Of a stretch of 64,000 nucleotides of DNA, positions 20,723 through 32,678 are shown in pieces. A program made the translations under genes and the position numbers. How positions within the stretch are numbered: position 1 is the stretch's first letter; each line of letters begins with the position of its first letter. Under the pieces are notes generated by a model. It made no database searches and was not told where the DNA came from. It was given only the letters and a program-made list of their open reading frames with translations. The stretch is taken from the NCBI RefSeq assembly GCF_037042905.1, contig NC_087245.1, forward strand, positions 13,906,501-13,970,500. Reading direction: 5' to 3'. This DNA comes from Lytechinus pictus (lineage: Eukaryota; Echinodermata; Echinoidea; Temnopleuroida; Toxopneustidae).

Positions 20723-21396
20723 TCCATGAGCCACTTTTATTTCACCAACAGCAATGTCATTGTCATTGTTATATTTGATAAATTACCATTGTCAATTCAA
20801 TTGAGCCAATCAAAGTTCACTTCTAATGATTTTCAATTAATTACATGGTTTATTTCACTGGACGGTTTGTTCTTCACGGGCTTGTCGGAAGGAATTTTTA
20901 AGTTGAACGGTATGATTTGAAATTCATAAACAGCATAAATACCTCACTAAACAAAGAATGCCGGATGCGAAGCACAAGTCAATTTTTTCATATTCAGACC
21001 CGAAAACAAACATTTTTAAACACTTTTTTAAAGGCAATGTACAAACGAGATGTACGAACTGAAATTTTTAGGTATGTTGAACTGAAAATATAACTTTTTC
21101 AGAAAATTTTTGTAATCATGAGACATGTATCCGGATCATGTCTTATAATGATGCGAGCGCGATATATTGACCTGAAAGGCAATTTAAGCACATTTTTTTT
21201 AAACTGCAAACATGAAACATACATGTATATCTGAGACATTTATCGCAAAAATAGTTAATGCGAGCGCGAATCGCGAGCTGAATTATTGACCTGAGGGGGG
21301 AATTTGTATGAAATATTTGCATGAATCAGAAACTCATGTACATGATATGGATCCTTCTAAAACAATGCGAGGGGGAATCGCAAGCCTGAATACTAT
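20723..21396. other. Degenerate array-type repeats
   Basis: No gene. 20940-21396 holds decayed copies of the CpG-rich array unit in plus orientation (ATGCGAGCGCG at about 21152, 21259 and 21364). Confidence 0.5.
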
Positions 21397-21636
21397 ACAC
21401 ACACTTGAAATTTAGGGCAAAATACTGTCCACTGTGTTGGGTAATGTTGGTAAAAAATATAGGTCTATATATTCTGGGCAATTATTATCCAATTGAACAA
21501 AATTTATTACCCAATATTTAGTTTTTATTACCCAATTTGGGCAGATTTTAACCAATAGTTATGATAATGTGGACATTATGTTGCCCAGGGTTGATTAAAA
21601 GTTGGGATTTTTTTGCGCAACTATTTTAAGAGTGTA
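21397..21636 (+). mobile_element. MITE family C, copy 1
   Basis: Inverted ends ACACACTTGAAATTTAGGGC and GCAACTATTTTAAGAGTGTA. About 240 bp, non-coding, rich in ATTACCCAAT motifs. It lies 145 bp from an opposite-orientation copy. Confidence 0.7.
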
Positions 21637-21779
21637 CTGTTTATTGTAATATGTGGTAATCGTGAACAGGATATACATGTATATCCCTGGGACAAGAATT
21701 TCAAAACACCGGCTGAGACATTTTGGTTTATTGACTAAAAACAATTATTGTAAGCATGAATACAGGATACAATTTGGTA

Positions 21780-21978
21780 TACACTCTTGAAATAGTTGGG
21801 CAAAAAAAAGGCCTAACTTTTAACCAACCCTGGGCAACATACTATAAATTGGGTAATAAAAAACTAATAATTGGGTTATACATTTGCTCGATTGGATAAT
21901 GATTGCCCAGATTATTTCTTACCAACATACATTACCCAACACAGTGGACAGTATGTTGCCCAAAATGTTAAGTGTGTA
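21780..21978 (-). mobile_element. MITE family C, copy 2 (inverted)
   Basis: It begins ACACTCTTGAAATAGTTGGG and ends with its complement-like GTTAAGTGTGTA. The sequence is the approximate reverse complement of 21397-21636, so the pair can fold on itself. Confidence 0.7.
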
Positions 21979-22769
21979 TAGGCCTAGAAATGGCGGAATG
22001 GCTGGTATATTAGCAGTATTAATGCGAAGAAGCGTAGCGACCGAAACAAAAATCACTGTCAACTATGACACTTGAAATTCTAAACCTTACGGGCCTATAT
22101 TACGTGATATTTTTGGTATAGCAATGTCAATGAAAGAGTGTTACTGAAATGTCGACCTCCACAGAATGGATGTAAGTTGTTTCCATACGAGGGAGCGTAG
22201 AGACCAAGCAAGAAATCTCCCAACGTCAAACTGTGGAGCTGCGCATTTTCATCCAACCATTTGGGAAAGCCGTAGTCCTCAAAATAAATATTTCCATCAC
22301 TTTTATGTGAGAAAGCATAGCGACCAAGCAAGTCTGTTTGCAAATACCAAAACCCAATCTGAGCATTATGGCGCATTAAAAATACTTTGCATTGCTTTGT
22401 AAAATTCTAGAAGAATGCATCTATCTGCCGATTCCAGTTTGTAGGATATTAACTAATTTAATTCTCGCAAATTCTTCTAGAGTCTATGTACAGTTTCTTT
22501 CGTATTCCGGATATTCATGATATTTGCCTAATTTTTTATCTTTTCCTTTTAATTTGTTTCTTTTCATTCCCATCTTTCTCATCCCCCACTTTCTTTCTCT
22601 CTCTCTATATATATATATTTATTATTCTATATATTCCAACCTCATTTTATTTCTTTTATTTTGATTTTATTAATCGGCAAACTGGTACGGTAATGCCATA
22701 CCACTCGTAGTTGCTCCTACAGGATTAGCCCTTCAATGAACCGAGCGGTACTATCCTCCACTCCCTTCC
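21979..22769. other. Intergenic, no gene seen
   Basis: AT-rich. A short (TA)n and C/T-rich patch is at 22555-22620. Confidence 0.5.
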
Positions 22770-22773
22770 TTAA

Positions 22774-23253
22774 AGGACAAGTCCACCCCAACAAATAGTT
22801 GATTCGAAAATCAGATGTAAAATACGAAAGTTAAAACAGTTTAAAGTTTCTCTTAATTTCACCAATCACATCATGGTTAGTATGCAAATGAGAAGACTGA
22901 TGACATCATTAACTCATTATTTTTTTTTAAACATGGAGCATGAAATATTATAATTTTTTTTAATTGTGTAATCATCATTGTTTTAGCATTTTGTGGTTAA
23001 AACAAGAGTTCTTGTCAAATCTGTAAAAAATAAAATATTGTATAATCTAAATTAAACAATAAAAATCAAAAGATATAGTGAGGGGGACATCATCGACTCA
23101 TTTGCATATCACTGAGTTGTGCATATAACTGTTTTGTGAAAAATAAGTGAATCTTTAAAATGTCACCTGATTTTGATGAAAGTTTCAGTGTTATGCTTGT
23201 TTAAAATTTCTCTTTTTATTCAAATTAACTATTCGTTGGGGTGGACTTTACCT
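22774..23253. mobile_element. MITE family D, copy 1
   Basis: Ends AGGACAAGTCCACCCCAAC and GTTGGGGTGGACTTTACCTT are inverted repeats. TTAA precedes it (22770-22773) and TGAA, a one-base change, follows. About 480 bp, non-coding. Confidence 0.85.
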
Positions 23254-23639
23254 TTGAATGCTCAAAAGCGGTGATTTGTCGGATGACGAGATCGAAAAAA
23301 GCGGGATCACTTTTCCGTGTCAGATCCTAGATGTAAGTAGGGTGTGCACAGAGGATAACATTTTTTTATAAGGGGGAAATTGTATTACTTTCAACCCTAT
23401 TATAAAAGTGAAATATTTGAGGCATTCATAAGGGTACTCAGAAATCGAAGGATGATTACTTGTTTAGGGTCCAGTGAGAAAGTCCATGGTCCATGTATAG
23501 GCTTTTGATTGGATGTTAGAATTTGCCACATTTTTTCTTTTTTTTTTTGGGGGGGGGGTGGATTTTATTGATGTGCCTATTCAAAGGAAAGTTTACCCTG
23601 AAAAAAGGGTTTACTGTAACAATAGCATAATAACAATTA

Positions 23640-23675
23640 TATATATATATATACATAAATATATATATATATATT

Positions 23676-23707
<32 letters not shown>

Positions 23708-23710
23708 TAT
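23640..23710. repeat. (TA)n microsatellite
   Basis: Long TA/ATAC run with minor interruptions. Confidence 0.9.
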
Positions 23711-23729
23711 TGCCGAAGGTTGGAAAAAA

Positions 23730-24063
23730 TCCATCGGAGAATTAAAAAAGTTATTAGAATTTTTATTTTTTATTTACGACGTCATATGCGAGCAGCTTTC
23801 CTGATTAGTATGGTAAAAATCAATGAAATGTCATTTTCTAAGGAAATCGAAAATGGTTTGTACTGTACCTTCATTTCATCATGGACCTCAATAGACCAAT
23901 CATTTCACATTCGTTCCTAAAACGAAAATAAAAACAAGTCATCACGAACTATATAAAAAAACAAATGAAATTTATGCATTTTATATTACATAACATAAGG
24001 AGCAGCTACTCGTTTTTGACGTCACAAATTCAAAAATAAAAATTCTAATAACTCCCTCAATTG
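23730..24063. mobile_element. MITE family B, left-truncated copy
   Basis: It matches the interior of 40591-41069 along its length, including the ATCCATC start region, TTTACGACGTCAT-TGCGAGCAG, TGACGTCACA and CTAATAACT. Both outer ends are missing. Confidence 0.7.
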
Positions 24064-24064
24064 C

Positions 24065-24365
24065 TTGATATTTATGTACAAATCACAATCCTCTCAAAAC
24101 TTTTCATTTTTAAAAGATGCATTTGTTGTTAACTCAAATGTCCATTTGTACAATACACGGCAGAAAAATCTTATCCACCAGCCACTTGCAAGAACAAATA
24201 CTGCTTTGAATTCTTTTGTGATAGTTTGTACAAAAGAATGGAATAAGTTACCACAAAACTTTAGATCCAGTCCAACACTGCCCATATTTAAAAAATTGAT
24301 GTCGAAAATATTTATTTGAAAGATTACAAAATATCTTGAATTGATTCTTGATAAGCCATGTGTGT

Positions 24366-24397
<32 letters not shown>

Positions 24398-24620
24398 GTT
24401 TGTATGTATTTTCTTATTTTACTCTTTAGATTATCATTGTAAATATTTTTTTCATCTCATTATTGTTGTAATGTACTTTATAAGGGGCCCCTCTCACAAG
24501 CTCTGCTTCTATGGGGTCCCAAACCTATCATGTATTCTCATTTTTGTTAAACTATGTGATATGTCTCTTGTTCTTGATTGGTTTGAATAAATTTGAACTT
24601 GAACTTGAACTTGAAAAATC
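24065..24620 (+). pseudogene. 3' end of a truncated LINE (RT C-terminus and tail)
   Basis: The frame 24065-24319 gives the typical C-terminal tail of a non-LTR reverse transcriptase polyprotein: HLYNTRQKN, an Arg-Thr pair and EWNKLPQNFR, then FKKLMSKIF. No RT core precedes it; the sequence is joined at about 24063 to a MITE fragment, as expected for 5'-truncated insertion. The 3' UTR has a (TG)n run (24361-24388) and ends in about four TTGAAC units (24590-24618). Simple-repeat tails of this kind are known in CR1/L2-like LINEs. The clade is not certain. Confidence 0.7.
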
Positions 24621-26028
24621 CTGTTCCTGTTCCTGTTCGTTATTGGATTTTCCTCAAACCTTCACCAATATTTTTTTTATAATTTTCTGCTATTTTTACA
24701 ACAAACTTTTCTACATGGTGAACTTCTCTTTTAATGTTGGATCATAGGGGCAGGAAGCGCCTCTCTTTTTTTTTTATATTTTTTGTTTTGTTTTGTTTGT
24801 TTTGACAGTTTTTTTTGTGTGTGTGTTTTTTGCTCGTCAGTTACTTTTTATCCAAACCCTTTAGGCAAATCATGGATCCGTCCCTTAATAGTTCTATTTC
24901 AGACAGTAACATATTAATTTGTATGTTTCTTTAGTCGACTTAAGTTAGCCAAGACGTTAGGGTTGGACCAGAGTTATGAAAACCTGGTATGAAAGTGCGA
25001 AACTCTGGTTTGGAATACAGAACAAAATGATAATAAGTAAATAATATGAAATATTTGTACAATGAGCATATATGCCGGTCTTTGGAACGTTTTTCCTCGT
25101 TTTAACCCCTTTTAACGCACCTTTTGGATAGTATTAGTCTGAAGCCAGGTGAGAAGTTTCATGAAAAAATTGTTGGCAGAAGTAACAAAAACCGTCCATG
25201 AAACAAACCCTCATTTCATTTTTGTTAAAATTTTGACTCCCTCTCTCATAGACATTGTGTACACCTTAGGTGCATAATGTTTAAAAATAGGTGACCCCTT
25301 ATTCATTATGGTGGAACTTTTGTTCAAGGCTGTCTTTATCAATGTAATTTGGCAGTTATGTTTATCAACCTACGGGCAGAATTATGTGCAAAAATGAAAT
25401 CGATATGTTTATTTATGGATGAGTGAGCATGCACTGCAAGTGGGAAAAGGGGTATTTTCAATGTCACAGACTCATTTTGAGGTAATCAAGTGAATAATGG
25501 GGGCAAATTCGGTTTCAAATGTGACTCAATTGATGTTATCATCTATCAGTTTTATCACCACACACTTTTTGAACTTTTTACATTTTCATGGTTGAGCGAG
25601 CGCATTCAAAAACTTGGGAATGAATACTCTTTATACTGAATAAATGTATTCTTTTCCTAACAATTTCTCAGGATCAGTTGATTTATGGACAAATCAGTGG
25701 TGGATCCAGAATTTTAAAGTGGGGAGGGGCTGAGTAATTGGGGGGGGGGAGCCACCAACATTTTCCAATTTTAACATGTTTTAACAAGTTGTAGGGGATA
25801 CTGCCATAAACCCCTATAATGATACGTCACAAAACATTGTGCTCACTCAACCATAAACATGCGATATCAAAATTTTGTGTGAGGTGGCTAAATGATGGAT
25901 AGTAAAACAGCATTAACACCATAAAATTCACCTAAAACATGAAAAACAACCTTTGCCCAAAAGTCACAAGCGACTCTTGTGACTTTCAAAAATTGTCATT
26001 TTAAATTTAATCTTTGATTACTCATGCA
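24621..26028. other. Intergenic, no gene seen
   Basis: AT-rich. 25069-25110 shares a short stretch (GTCTTTGGAACGTTTTTCCTCG) with 55310-55350. A possible element end CAGTGGTGGATCCAG is at 25697, without a partner found. Confidence 0.5.
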
Positions 26029-26269
26029 CATGGGCGGAAATCTCTCCTTAAAGGTAGGGGGGACACAATTGAGTTTTCCGTTTTTATGTTCTACAGAGTT
26101 ACTAACTCAAACACACCACCACACACACATACATACATGTATATATATTTATATTTTTATTTCTTTTTGAATTGTTTATTGGACCAACTCCGAGCAGAAC
26201 ATTTCCACTTTGTATATATATATATATATATATATATTTCAAAGAGGGGAGGTATTCCTGACTAAAGAT

Positions 26270-27815
26270 GAAAGGCCTCAATAAATAATGCGAGCGCGAA
26301 GCGCGAGCTGAAAGTTTTTGATTTTGCAACCTAAAAACTGGACATTTGTAACAATTTTTCAAATCATGAACAGGATAGGAATTACCTAAAAACTGAACAT
26401 TCGTAACACTTTTTCAAATCATGAATAGAAAAGGAGTGAAACTAAATGATAGATGCGAGCGCGAGCTTAAGTTTGTGATTTTCCAACCTAAAAACTGGAC
26501 ATTCTTAACAGTTTTATAAAAATCATGAACACGATAGGAATCTAATAAAATAATGCTAGCGCGAAGTGCGAGCTAAAAGTTTTTGATTTTCCAACCTAAA
26601 AACTGGACATTCGTAACACTTTTTCAAATCATGAACAGGATAGGAATTTAATTAAATAATAGATGCGAGCGCGAGCTGAAAATTTGTGATTTTCCAACCT
26701 AAATACTGGACATTCATAGCACTTTAAAAAGAATATAAACAGGATAGGAATCTAAACAATTAATGCGAGCATGAAGCGCGAGCTAAAATTTTTTTATTTT
26801 CCAACCTAAAAACTGGACATTCTTAGCACTTAATAACAAACGGAATAGGAATCTAAACAATAAATGCGAGCGCGAAGCGCGAGCTGAAATTTTTTTATTT
26901 TCCAACCTAAAAATTTGACATTCATAGCACCTTAAAAAGAATATGAACAGGATAGGAATCTAATCAATTAATGTGAGCACGAAGCGCGAACTGAAAGTTT
27001 TTGATTTTCCAACCTTAAAACTGGACATTCGTAACACTTTTTCAAATCATGAACAGGATAGGAATTTAACTAAATAATAGATGCGGGCGCGAGCTGAAAA
27101 ATCGTGATTTTCCAACCTTAATACTGGACATTCACAGCACTGTAAAAAGAATATAAAAAGGGTAGGAATCTAAACAATTAATGCAAGCGTGAAGCGCGAG
27201 CTGAAAGTTTTTTTATTTTCCAACCTAAAAACTGGACATTCATAGCACCTTAAAAAGAATATGCAGGATAGGAATCTAATCAATTAATATGAGCGCGAAG
27301 CGCGAGCTGAAAGTTTTTGATTTTCCAACCTAAATCCTAGACATTCTTAGTACTTAAAAAAAAATGATGAACAGGATAGGAATTCTAAACAATTAATGCG
27401 AGCGCGAAGCAAGAGGTGAAAGTGTTTGATTTTCCAACCTAAATACTGGACATTCTTAGTACTTAAAAAATTATGAACAGGATAGGAATCTAAACAATTA
27501 ATGCGAGCGCGAAGCGCGAGCTCAAAGTTTTTTATTTTCCAACCTAAAAACTGGACAATCGTAAAATTTTTTCAAATCATGAACAGGATAGGAATTTTAC
27601 TAAGTAATATTAGATTCGGGCACGAAGTGTGTGCTGAAGATATGTCATTTCCGGCCTAAAAATTGGTATTATTAGCATATTTCAAAATCAAGTACAGGGT
27701 AGCTATCTAACTAAATTTGAATTGATGTGAGCGCGAAGCGTATCCTGTTTTTTTTATTTTCCGACCAAATAAGTCATCTTCTTTTCACCTAATTATAGCA
27801 ATAAACAGGATAGTA
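26270..27815 (+). repeat. CpG-core tandem array, about 14 units of about 100 bp
   Basis: Units repeat GCGAGCGCGAAGCGCGAGCT, GAAAGTTTTTGATTTTCCAA, CCTAAAAACTGGACATTC, and ATGAACAGGATAGGAATCTA with spacing of about 98-108 bp (one unit near 26350 lacks the core). Units in 9.7-11.3, 48.4-49.7 and 56.7-57.9 kb are the same family in reverse orientation. No coding potential. Confidence 0.92.
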
Positions 27816-27826
27816 TCTGACTCAAC

Positions 27827-28133
27827 CATGGGCGGAAATCTTCCCCAAAGGTAGGGGGGGACCAGGGACTGGAAAAGCAAAAAGCCCCCCCCCCCCAAAA
27901 AAAAAAAAAAAAAAAAAAAAAAAGGAGGAAAAAAAGGTTTTCACCCAAAATGTAAGATCATCTAGTCCAAAATACCAAAATACATGTATTATCTCGATTG
28001 TGAAGTGAGGTGTTTTTCTCCATCATAAAGTACCAAAAATAGTAGGTGGGACATTTGATATTGTGTCCCCCCCCCTACTATTTTGGGTAGGGGGGACGCG
28101 TCCCCCCTGTCCCCCCTGGGATTTCCGCCCATG
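27827..28133. mobile_element. MITE with CATGGGCGGAAATC inverted ends
   Basis: Perfect 14-bp inverted ends. A direct repeat GACTCAAC abuts the left end (27819-27826) and recurs 9 bp past the right end (28143-28150). The interior holds a poly-A run and mirrored G/C-runs. A truncated start of the same family is at 26031-26070. Confidence 0.8.
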
Positions 28134-28279
28134 CTCATGCATGACTCAACTGATCAATCTCATTATTCCCAAGGGGTTGCTAAATGAGTGTAGAAAACCA
28201 TCTACGAAATATCATATTTCAAAATTATTCCGTTCTAATGTTACAGCAATTTGATTTAGGGGAGACTTACTTTTTTTTT

Positions 28280-28600
28280 GTATATATATAAATGTGTGAA
28301 GTTATACATGTACAACAGCTTTGGCAACTCTTTTATTTAAATATTGTAAAGACATGGATGAAGAGAACAATGATAGGCGTAGCTTAAATCAAGGTTCCCC
28401 AGAGCTATCTACCCTTTGGAAAAATTGGTGATGCCGAAAAAATGTCTCTGCCGGGAATCGAACCCGGGCCCCCAGCATTGAACGCCGGTGCCTTAACCAC
28501 TAGAACACAGAGACGGGTTAGTGGCTAGGGCGACCCCGATCCGATTGACCGTCAGATAGACAGATTTTCGACACTATACCAATTATAATTTCCTTTGTCG
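28280..28600 (-). mobile_element. tRNA-centred SINE, copy 1
   Basis: Same unit as 34046-34350, reversed. The tRNA-like segment is at 28443-28514, flanked on both sides by family-specific sequence (ATAGTGTCGAAAATCTGTC on one side, CCAATTTTTCCAAAGGG on the other). See the tRNA-like entries for folding. Confidence 0.85.
28443..28514 (-). tRNA. tRNA-like segment, anticodon UCA, copy 1
   Basis: A cloverleaf can be drawn: 7-bp acceptor (GTCTCTG/CAGAGAC), D arm, anticodon stem CCGGC/GCTGG, T arm CCGGG-TTCGATT-CCCGG. The anticodon loop GTTCAAT puts TCA at 34-36. Overall most like tRNA-Glu. It lies inside a SINE, so most likely a repeat-borne pseudo-tRNA. Confidence 0.6.
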
Positions 28601-28689
28601 GGTGAAGGTGGTGTTTTGAACAGTGACAAGCCGCCATGCCTCACCTGGATCAAAGGTATTGCTTTGATACAGTACACGTATGGGAGAAA

Positions 28690-29060
28690 GTATACAAATG
28701 TTATACATGTACAACAGCTTTGGCAACTCTTTTATTTAAATATTGTGTGAAAGAAATGGAGGAAGAGAACAATGGTAGAATGAAAAGAACAAAGGAAATT
28801 ATAATTGGTATAGTGTCGAAAATCTGTCTATCTGACGGTTAATCGGATCGGGGTCGCCCTAGCCACTAAAGCGTCTCTGTGGACTAGTGGCTAAGGCACC
28901 GGCGTTCAAAGCTGGGGGCCCGGGTTCGATTCCCGGCAGAGACATTTTTTCGGCATCACCAATTTTTCCAAAGGGTAGATAGCTCTGGGGAACCTTGATT
29001 TAAGCTACGCCTGCCATTGTTCTCTTCCTCCATTTCTTTCACACACTATATATATATATA
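28690..29060 (+). mobile_element. tRNA-centred SINE, copy 2 (composite)
   Basis: 28700-28775 is a piece of the family's tail in reverse orientation; 28793-29060 is a forward copy. With copy 1 it makes an inverted repeat of about 250 bp arms. Confidence 0.8.
28873..28944 (+). tRNA. tRNA-like segment, anticodon UCA, copy 2
   Basis: Same acceptor, anticodon and T stems as copy 1; the loop reads GTTCAAA. The D arm carries changes (GACTAGTGGCTA) that weaken its stem. Confidence 0.55.
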
Positions 29061-29269
29061 TATTGAGGGGTATTGGAAGTACGAGAATCCTGTGAAAACC
29101 CCTTGAAAGGAGGGTGGTGGTCAGAAATCGATTGGTGGGGGGGGGGGGGGAGCCTCCACGGCTAGTCTGCATGCATAAACACTGATAGAACACGAGTGGG
29201 TTTGACACAATATTAATGGAAAGTGATAATGGAAGTTGTTAATGGAAAGACTGTGAAATATGTGGAATA

Positions 29270-29753
29270 CCCGGGGGGGATGGGACTTCCATTGAGGAGT
29301 GGATACCATGTGCGACCATGGGGTCTCGAAAAGCACCCTAAACACGTATTTTCCATATTCTGAAAATGCACCCCTTAACAAGTATTGGCGTGTGAAACCC
29401 TACCCTTAACAAGTATTGGAAACGAAACGATACTCTTGCCAAGTATTCCCTGCATTGACCCCCTAAACAAGTAAAGCGATATTTTTATTATTATGTCACG
29501 GATGTCGGCTTTACCTTTACCTACATCATTGGGTTTAGTACAGCCCCACTTCCCACATCTCGCGCAAATCGTACTGTAAACACGTAGAGTTGACTCTTGG
29601 GGCAAAAAGTACATCTTTTATCAAACATTTTAGTCTTAATTTTTTACCCCCACGCAAATTTGACCCTAAACACGTAGCTTTCCCACTATTTTAGTGGGGT
29701 TTTTTGGTCGCGCATGGTATCCACTCGTCAATGTAAGTGCCCCCCCCCCCCGG
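29270..29753. mobile_element. G-run element with 8-bp target duplication
   Basis: Ends are CCCGGGGGG / CCCCCCGG, followed inward by mirrored CTTCCATTGAGGAGTGGATA and complement near 29715-29735. GTGGAATA is duplicated on both sides (29262-29269, 29754-29761). An 8-bp duplication suits the hAT superfamily. Interior ACAAGTATT and CACGTA motifs repeat; non-coding. Confidence 0.85.
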
Positions 29754-29761
29754 GTGGAATA

Positions 29762-30334
29762 TGAAGAATATTGGATGATATCCTTAATAACTAGGATATG
29801 AATGTTAACAATAGAATCTCCTATTTCTTGTGATTTTTTTTTTCAAAGATAGATGTGCGCGCCCGTGTGCGGAACTGGAGAAACCGCACAACCACACCGT
29901 GCCTTGTAAAATGTATGCATACGGAAACCCCAAAATTAAAGTGGCCCTCTACAGTTCAAAATAATGCTCAGTGGCATGGTGGGAAAACCCACTTCTATTT
30001 TCATCCCAGTATTTGCAAGTTTATTGTGACTTGTGTGTGTTTTATGAAATTTCAATTCGGTCGCTATTTTGCCATTCGTTGTATATTTACTCACACAGTT
30101 GAATAGAGAAGTAGTCATTTTTTATCGAAATATTCCCGGAAGTAGGTCGCTCATATTTTCATCCATATAGCTTTCGTCAATGCTGTTGATTCTAACACTG
30201 ACACTTAATAAAACTGCGACCACTTCGACTTGTCGAAGTAATAGATTTGTGTGCGGATTGGTTTTTTCATCAATATTTGCTTTATCTGTATTTCCTATTG
30301 AGCTCGCTTTTACTGAACAATTTTATCAACGAAA
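29762..30334. other. TRIM upstream region
   Basis: Non-coding. It includes the probable 5' UTR directly before ATG 30335 (context ACGAAAATGG, Kozak-like with A at -3 and G at +4). No TATA box stands out. Confidence 0.5.
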
Positions 30335-30970
30335 ATGGCTGAGAAGGCTAAAGAAGATGCATCAAACTATCCACAGAACTTGACATGCCCGCTATGCCTT
30401 GATGTATTCGATGAGGCTACCATCCTCACGACATGCGGCCATACCTTTTGCCGCAAATGCCTCATGAACTATGATCAAGTTCATCAAGAGCTCGACCACA
30501 TGATCTGTCCTCTCTGTAGAGAAATCACCAAGTTTATGTCTGCCAACCGTGTCGATGATCTCCGCCTCAATGTCTCCATCAACGGATGCGTGGATGATTA
30601 CCACATCAAGCGTGGAGGAATGAATGCTCTCCTTGAGATGAATCCGAAATGCACCAGTTGCAAGTTGCAGCAAGATGCTGTCTCTTACTGCAGAACATGT
30701 AATAACTATATGTGTGATAAGTGTTTGCATTGTCATCAACATCTCACAGTGTTCTTTGAAGGTCATGATATTGTTTCCATAGGGGATATCATCGAGGGAA
30801 ATGTAAAGATTGGTCATCTATCCGAGAAATGCCACACCCACAAACAAGATGAAAAAGATTTGTTTTGTGAAGAATGTAAGGTCCATGCCTGTCTCAAGTG
30901 CATCGTCGTTACCCATAAAAATCATGACATCAAGAATCGTACCGACTTTGAGCAGGAGCTGCAGTCCAAG
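30335..30970 (+). CDS. TRIM-type E3 ligase, exon 1 (RING and B-boxes)
   Basis: Encodes residues 1-212 of a 631-residue protein. The C3HC4 RING has Cys18, Cys21, Cys34, His36, Cys39, Cys42, Cys58 and Cys61, all present. B-box 1 spans Cys106-His144 and B-box 2 about Cys166-His197. RING proteins of the TRIM family transfer ubiquitin from an E2 to substrates; many take part in immunity or development. The exon ends at AAG|GTAAGT (30970/30971), a strong donor, phase 0. Reading through would add only eight residues before a stop, so splicing is expected. Confidence 0.92.
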
Positions 30971-31418
30971 GTAAGTGGTTTTGTAAGTCCATGGTAGTTA
31001 GACCAGGTAGCTCATAATGTCGGAACAGAAAGGGATGGGTAGTCATTGGACATACAACTTGCCACTGGTGCAACCATGAAGAGATTCCTTACTGTCGAAT
31101 AAAAAAATGAATTATCCTATCATTCTGATTACAAACTGCAAAAGAAAAAGTGACATAAGTTATGTGTGTGACTTTTTTGTTATTTTTGCAAATGATAGAT
31201 TGACCTCATAAAGTATTTTCTTACCTAATAGGCTTTATCTCTGACCAATAATTCTTTAAAAAAGTAATAAATGGTATACTTGCTCCATGTGGTTAAAAAA
31301 ATTGGTAAAATAGGACACACGATGGATTTTTTTATTGCTTATTAATGCCTATGCCCCCACCCAAAAATGATAATTAAAAAATTTTGTTTTGGTTCTGCAT
31401 TTTCTCTTGTTGCTACAG

Positions 31419-32678
31419 GTAAACGACCTTGCTCAGCGCTGTGCCGAGAAGAAAACAGAACTAGAAAAGAACATTCAGAATCTAGAAGTGCAACGTTATG
31501 AGGTACATACTGCGGTGCAGAAACTATTGGAGGATGTCAAGCAAGCCTACATCATCAAGACCAAAGAGCTGGAAGAAAATCTTAACAAACTCGAAGAGCA
31601 ATTAATCGCTTTAAAACAGAGCTTCGATGATGACCTTGATGTATTGAAATCAAAAGATCGACAGAGGATCAAGAGTATCTGTAGTTCGATCACACTGGTA
31701 GATAATGACAGACTTGGTCATCTTGAGACAGACAGTCTGTCTGCTCATGTCTTACTATGTGATGAGTTGGATGCTATGCTCAAAGAAGCTACTGATTACT
31801 TGTCTGTTGCGGCCATTACCAAGGATGCAAAGGAAACGAAGTTCAAGCCCGCAGATGATGTTCGTCTTGACCTTGGGCGTATATTAAGATTTACCGAGAT
31901 GCAGATTGTTAAATGCGTAGATTTACGGGGGCTTATTGCAGGAATGACGCGGTACACTGATGACAGTGTTGCCATTGGATTTGAAAATAATTATGATATA
32001 GATATCACTGATTCAGCTGGCAATAACAAGAAGCATACTAATATACCGAGTAACACGTTTTTCCACGATCTTGCGTTTTTGCAAGACGGATCACTCTGTA
32101 TGTCTTTGAGTAATTCAGAGGCACGAATATATTCTCTCACTGGTTCCCAGAAAGCAACCATCCAAGTGAGTGACAGAGGATATCGCCTGAAGATAAACAC
32201 CAGTCCATCAGCAGATGAAATCATCATTTCCAATGGTGGAAATGAAGTATACATCTATGATTCAACGGGATCCACTCTCAAACACACTGTTCCAGGACGC
32301 AACAAGATTCGTCAGGCCACTGCCACCAGGTCTGGTAAGATCATCACCAGTTCATGTGACCTTCAGAATCCAAGCGTGGTGACGGTTTATGACAGGGATG
32401 GGAATGCTGGCGAGTCACTACAAGCTCCAAACGGTGTCTATATGTATGCTGCCGTGGATAAGCGGGACAGGGTGTATGTAGCAAGTGTTGATCGTTCCAA
32501 GAGTAAAAACGTAGTGATCAGGCTCTATGATCTTAATGGTCTCAATTTAATAGAGAGATATGAGTTTGATGGTCTTAATACGATATTGAATTCTAACTGG
32601 TGTTATTTAGTATCTGTTTCACAAGACGTACTGGCCTTTGCATGCTACTACAAATTGTACTTCATCAAATTACTGTGA
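31419..32678 (+). CDS. TRIM-type E3 ligase, exon 2 (coiled coil and C-terminal domain)
   Basis: The acceptor TTGCTACAG|GT (31418/31419) joins exon 1 in phase 0 and gives residues 213-631. The first roughly 110 residues are a heptad-rich coiled coil (LEKNIQNLEVQ, LEENLNKLEEQ) that dimerises TRIMs. The C-terminal about 270 residues show repeated beta-strand/turn units (for example LQDGSLCMSLSN, RIYSLTGSQ, VYIYDSTGST, VTVYDRDGN) like an NHL- or WD-type propeller, as in the TRIM56/TRIM71-like groups of marine invertebrates. No SPRY domain. Intact, stop TGA at 32676. The substrate is unknown. Confidence 0.9.
   Translation, partial: VNDLAQRCAEKKTELEKNIQNLEVQRYEVHTAVQKLLEDVKQAYIIKTKELEENLNKLEEQLIALKQSFDDDLDVLKSKDRQRIKSICSSITLVDNDRLGHLETDSLSAHVLLCDELDAMLKEATDYLSVAAITKDAKETKFKPADDVRLDLGRILRFTEMQIVKCVDLRGLIAGMTRYTDDSVAIGFENNYDIDITDSAGNNKKHTNIPSNTFFHDLAFLQDGSLCMSLSNSEARIYSLTGSQKATIQVSDRGYRLKINTSPSADEIIISNGGNEVYIYDSTGSTLKHTVPGRNKIRQATATRSGKIITSSCDLQNPSVVTVYDRDGNAGESLQAPNGVYMYAAVDKRDRVYVASVDRSKSKNVVIRLYDLNGLNLIERYEFDGLNTILNSNWCYLVSVSQDVLAFACYYKLYFIKLL

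Noticed and set aside
29121-29381. Frames with FRVLFETPW / GRAWYPLFNG segments (also 43554-44300)
   Set aside because: They recur because they translate the inverted ends of the G-run element family.
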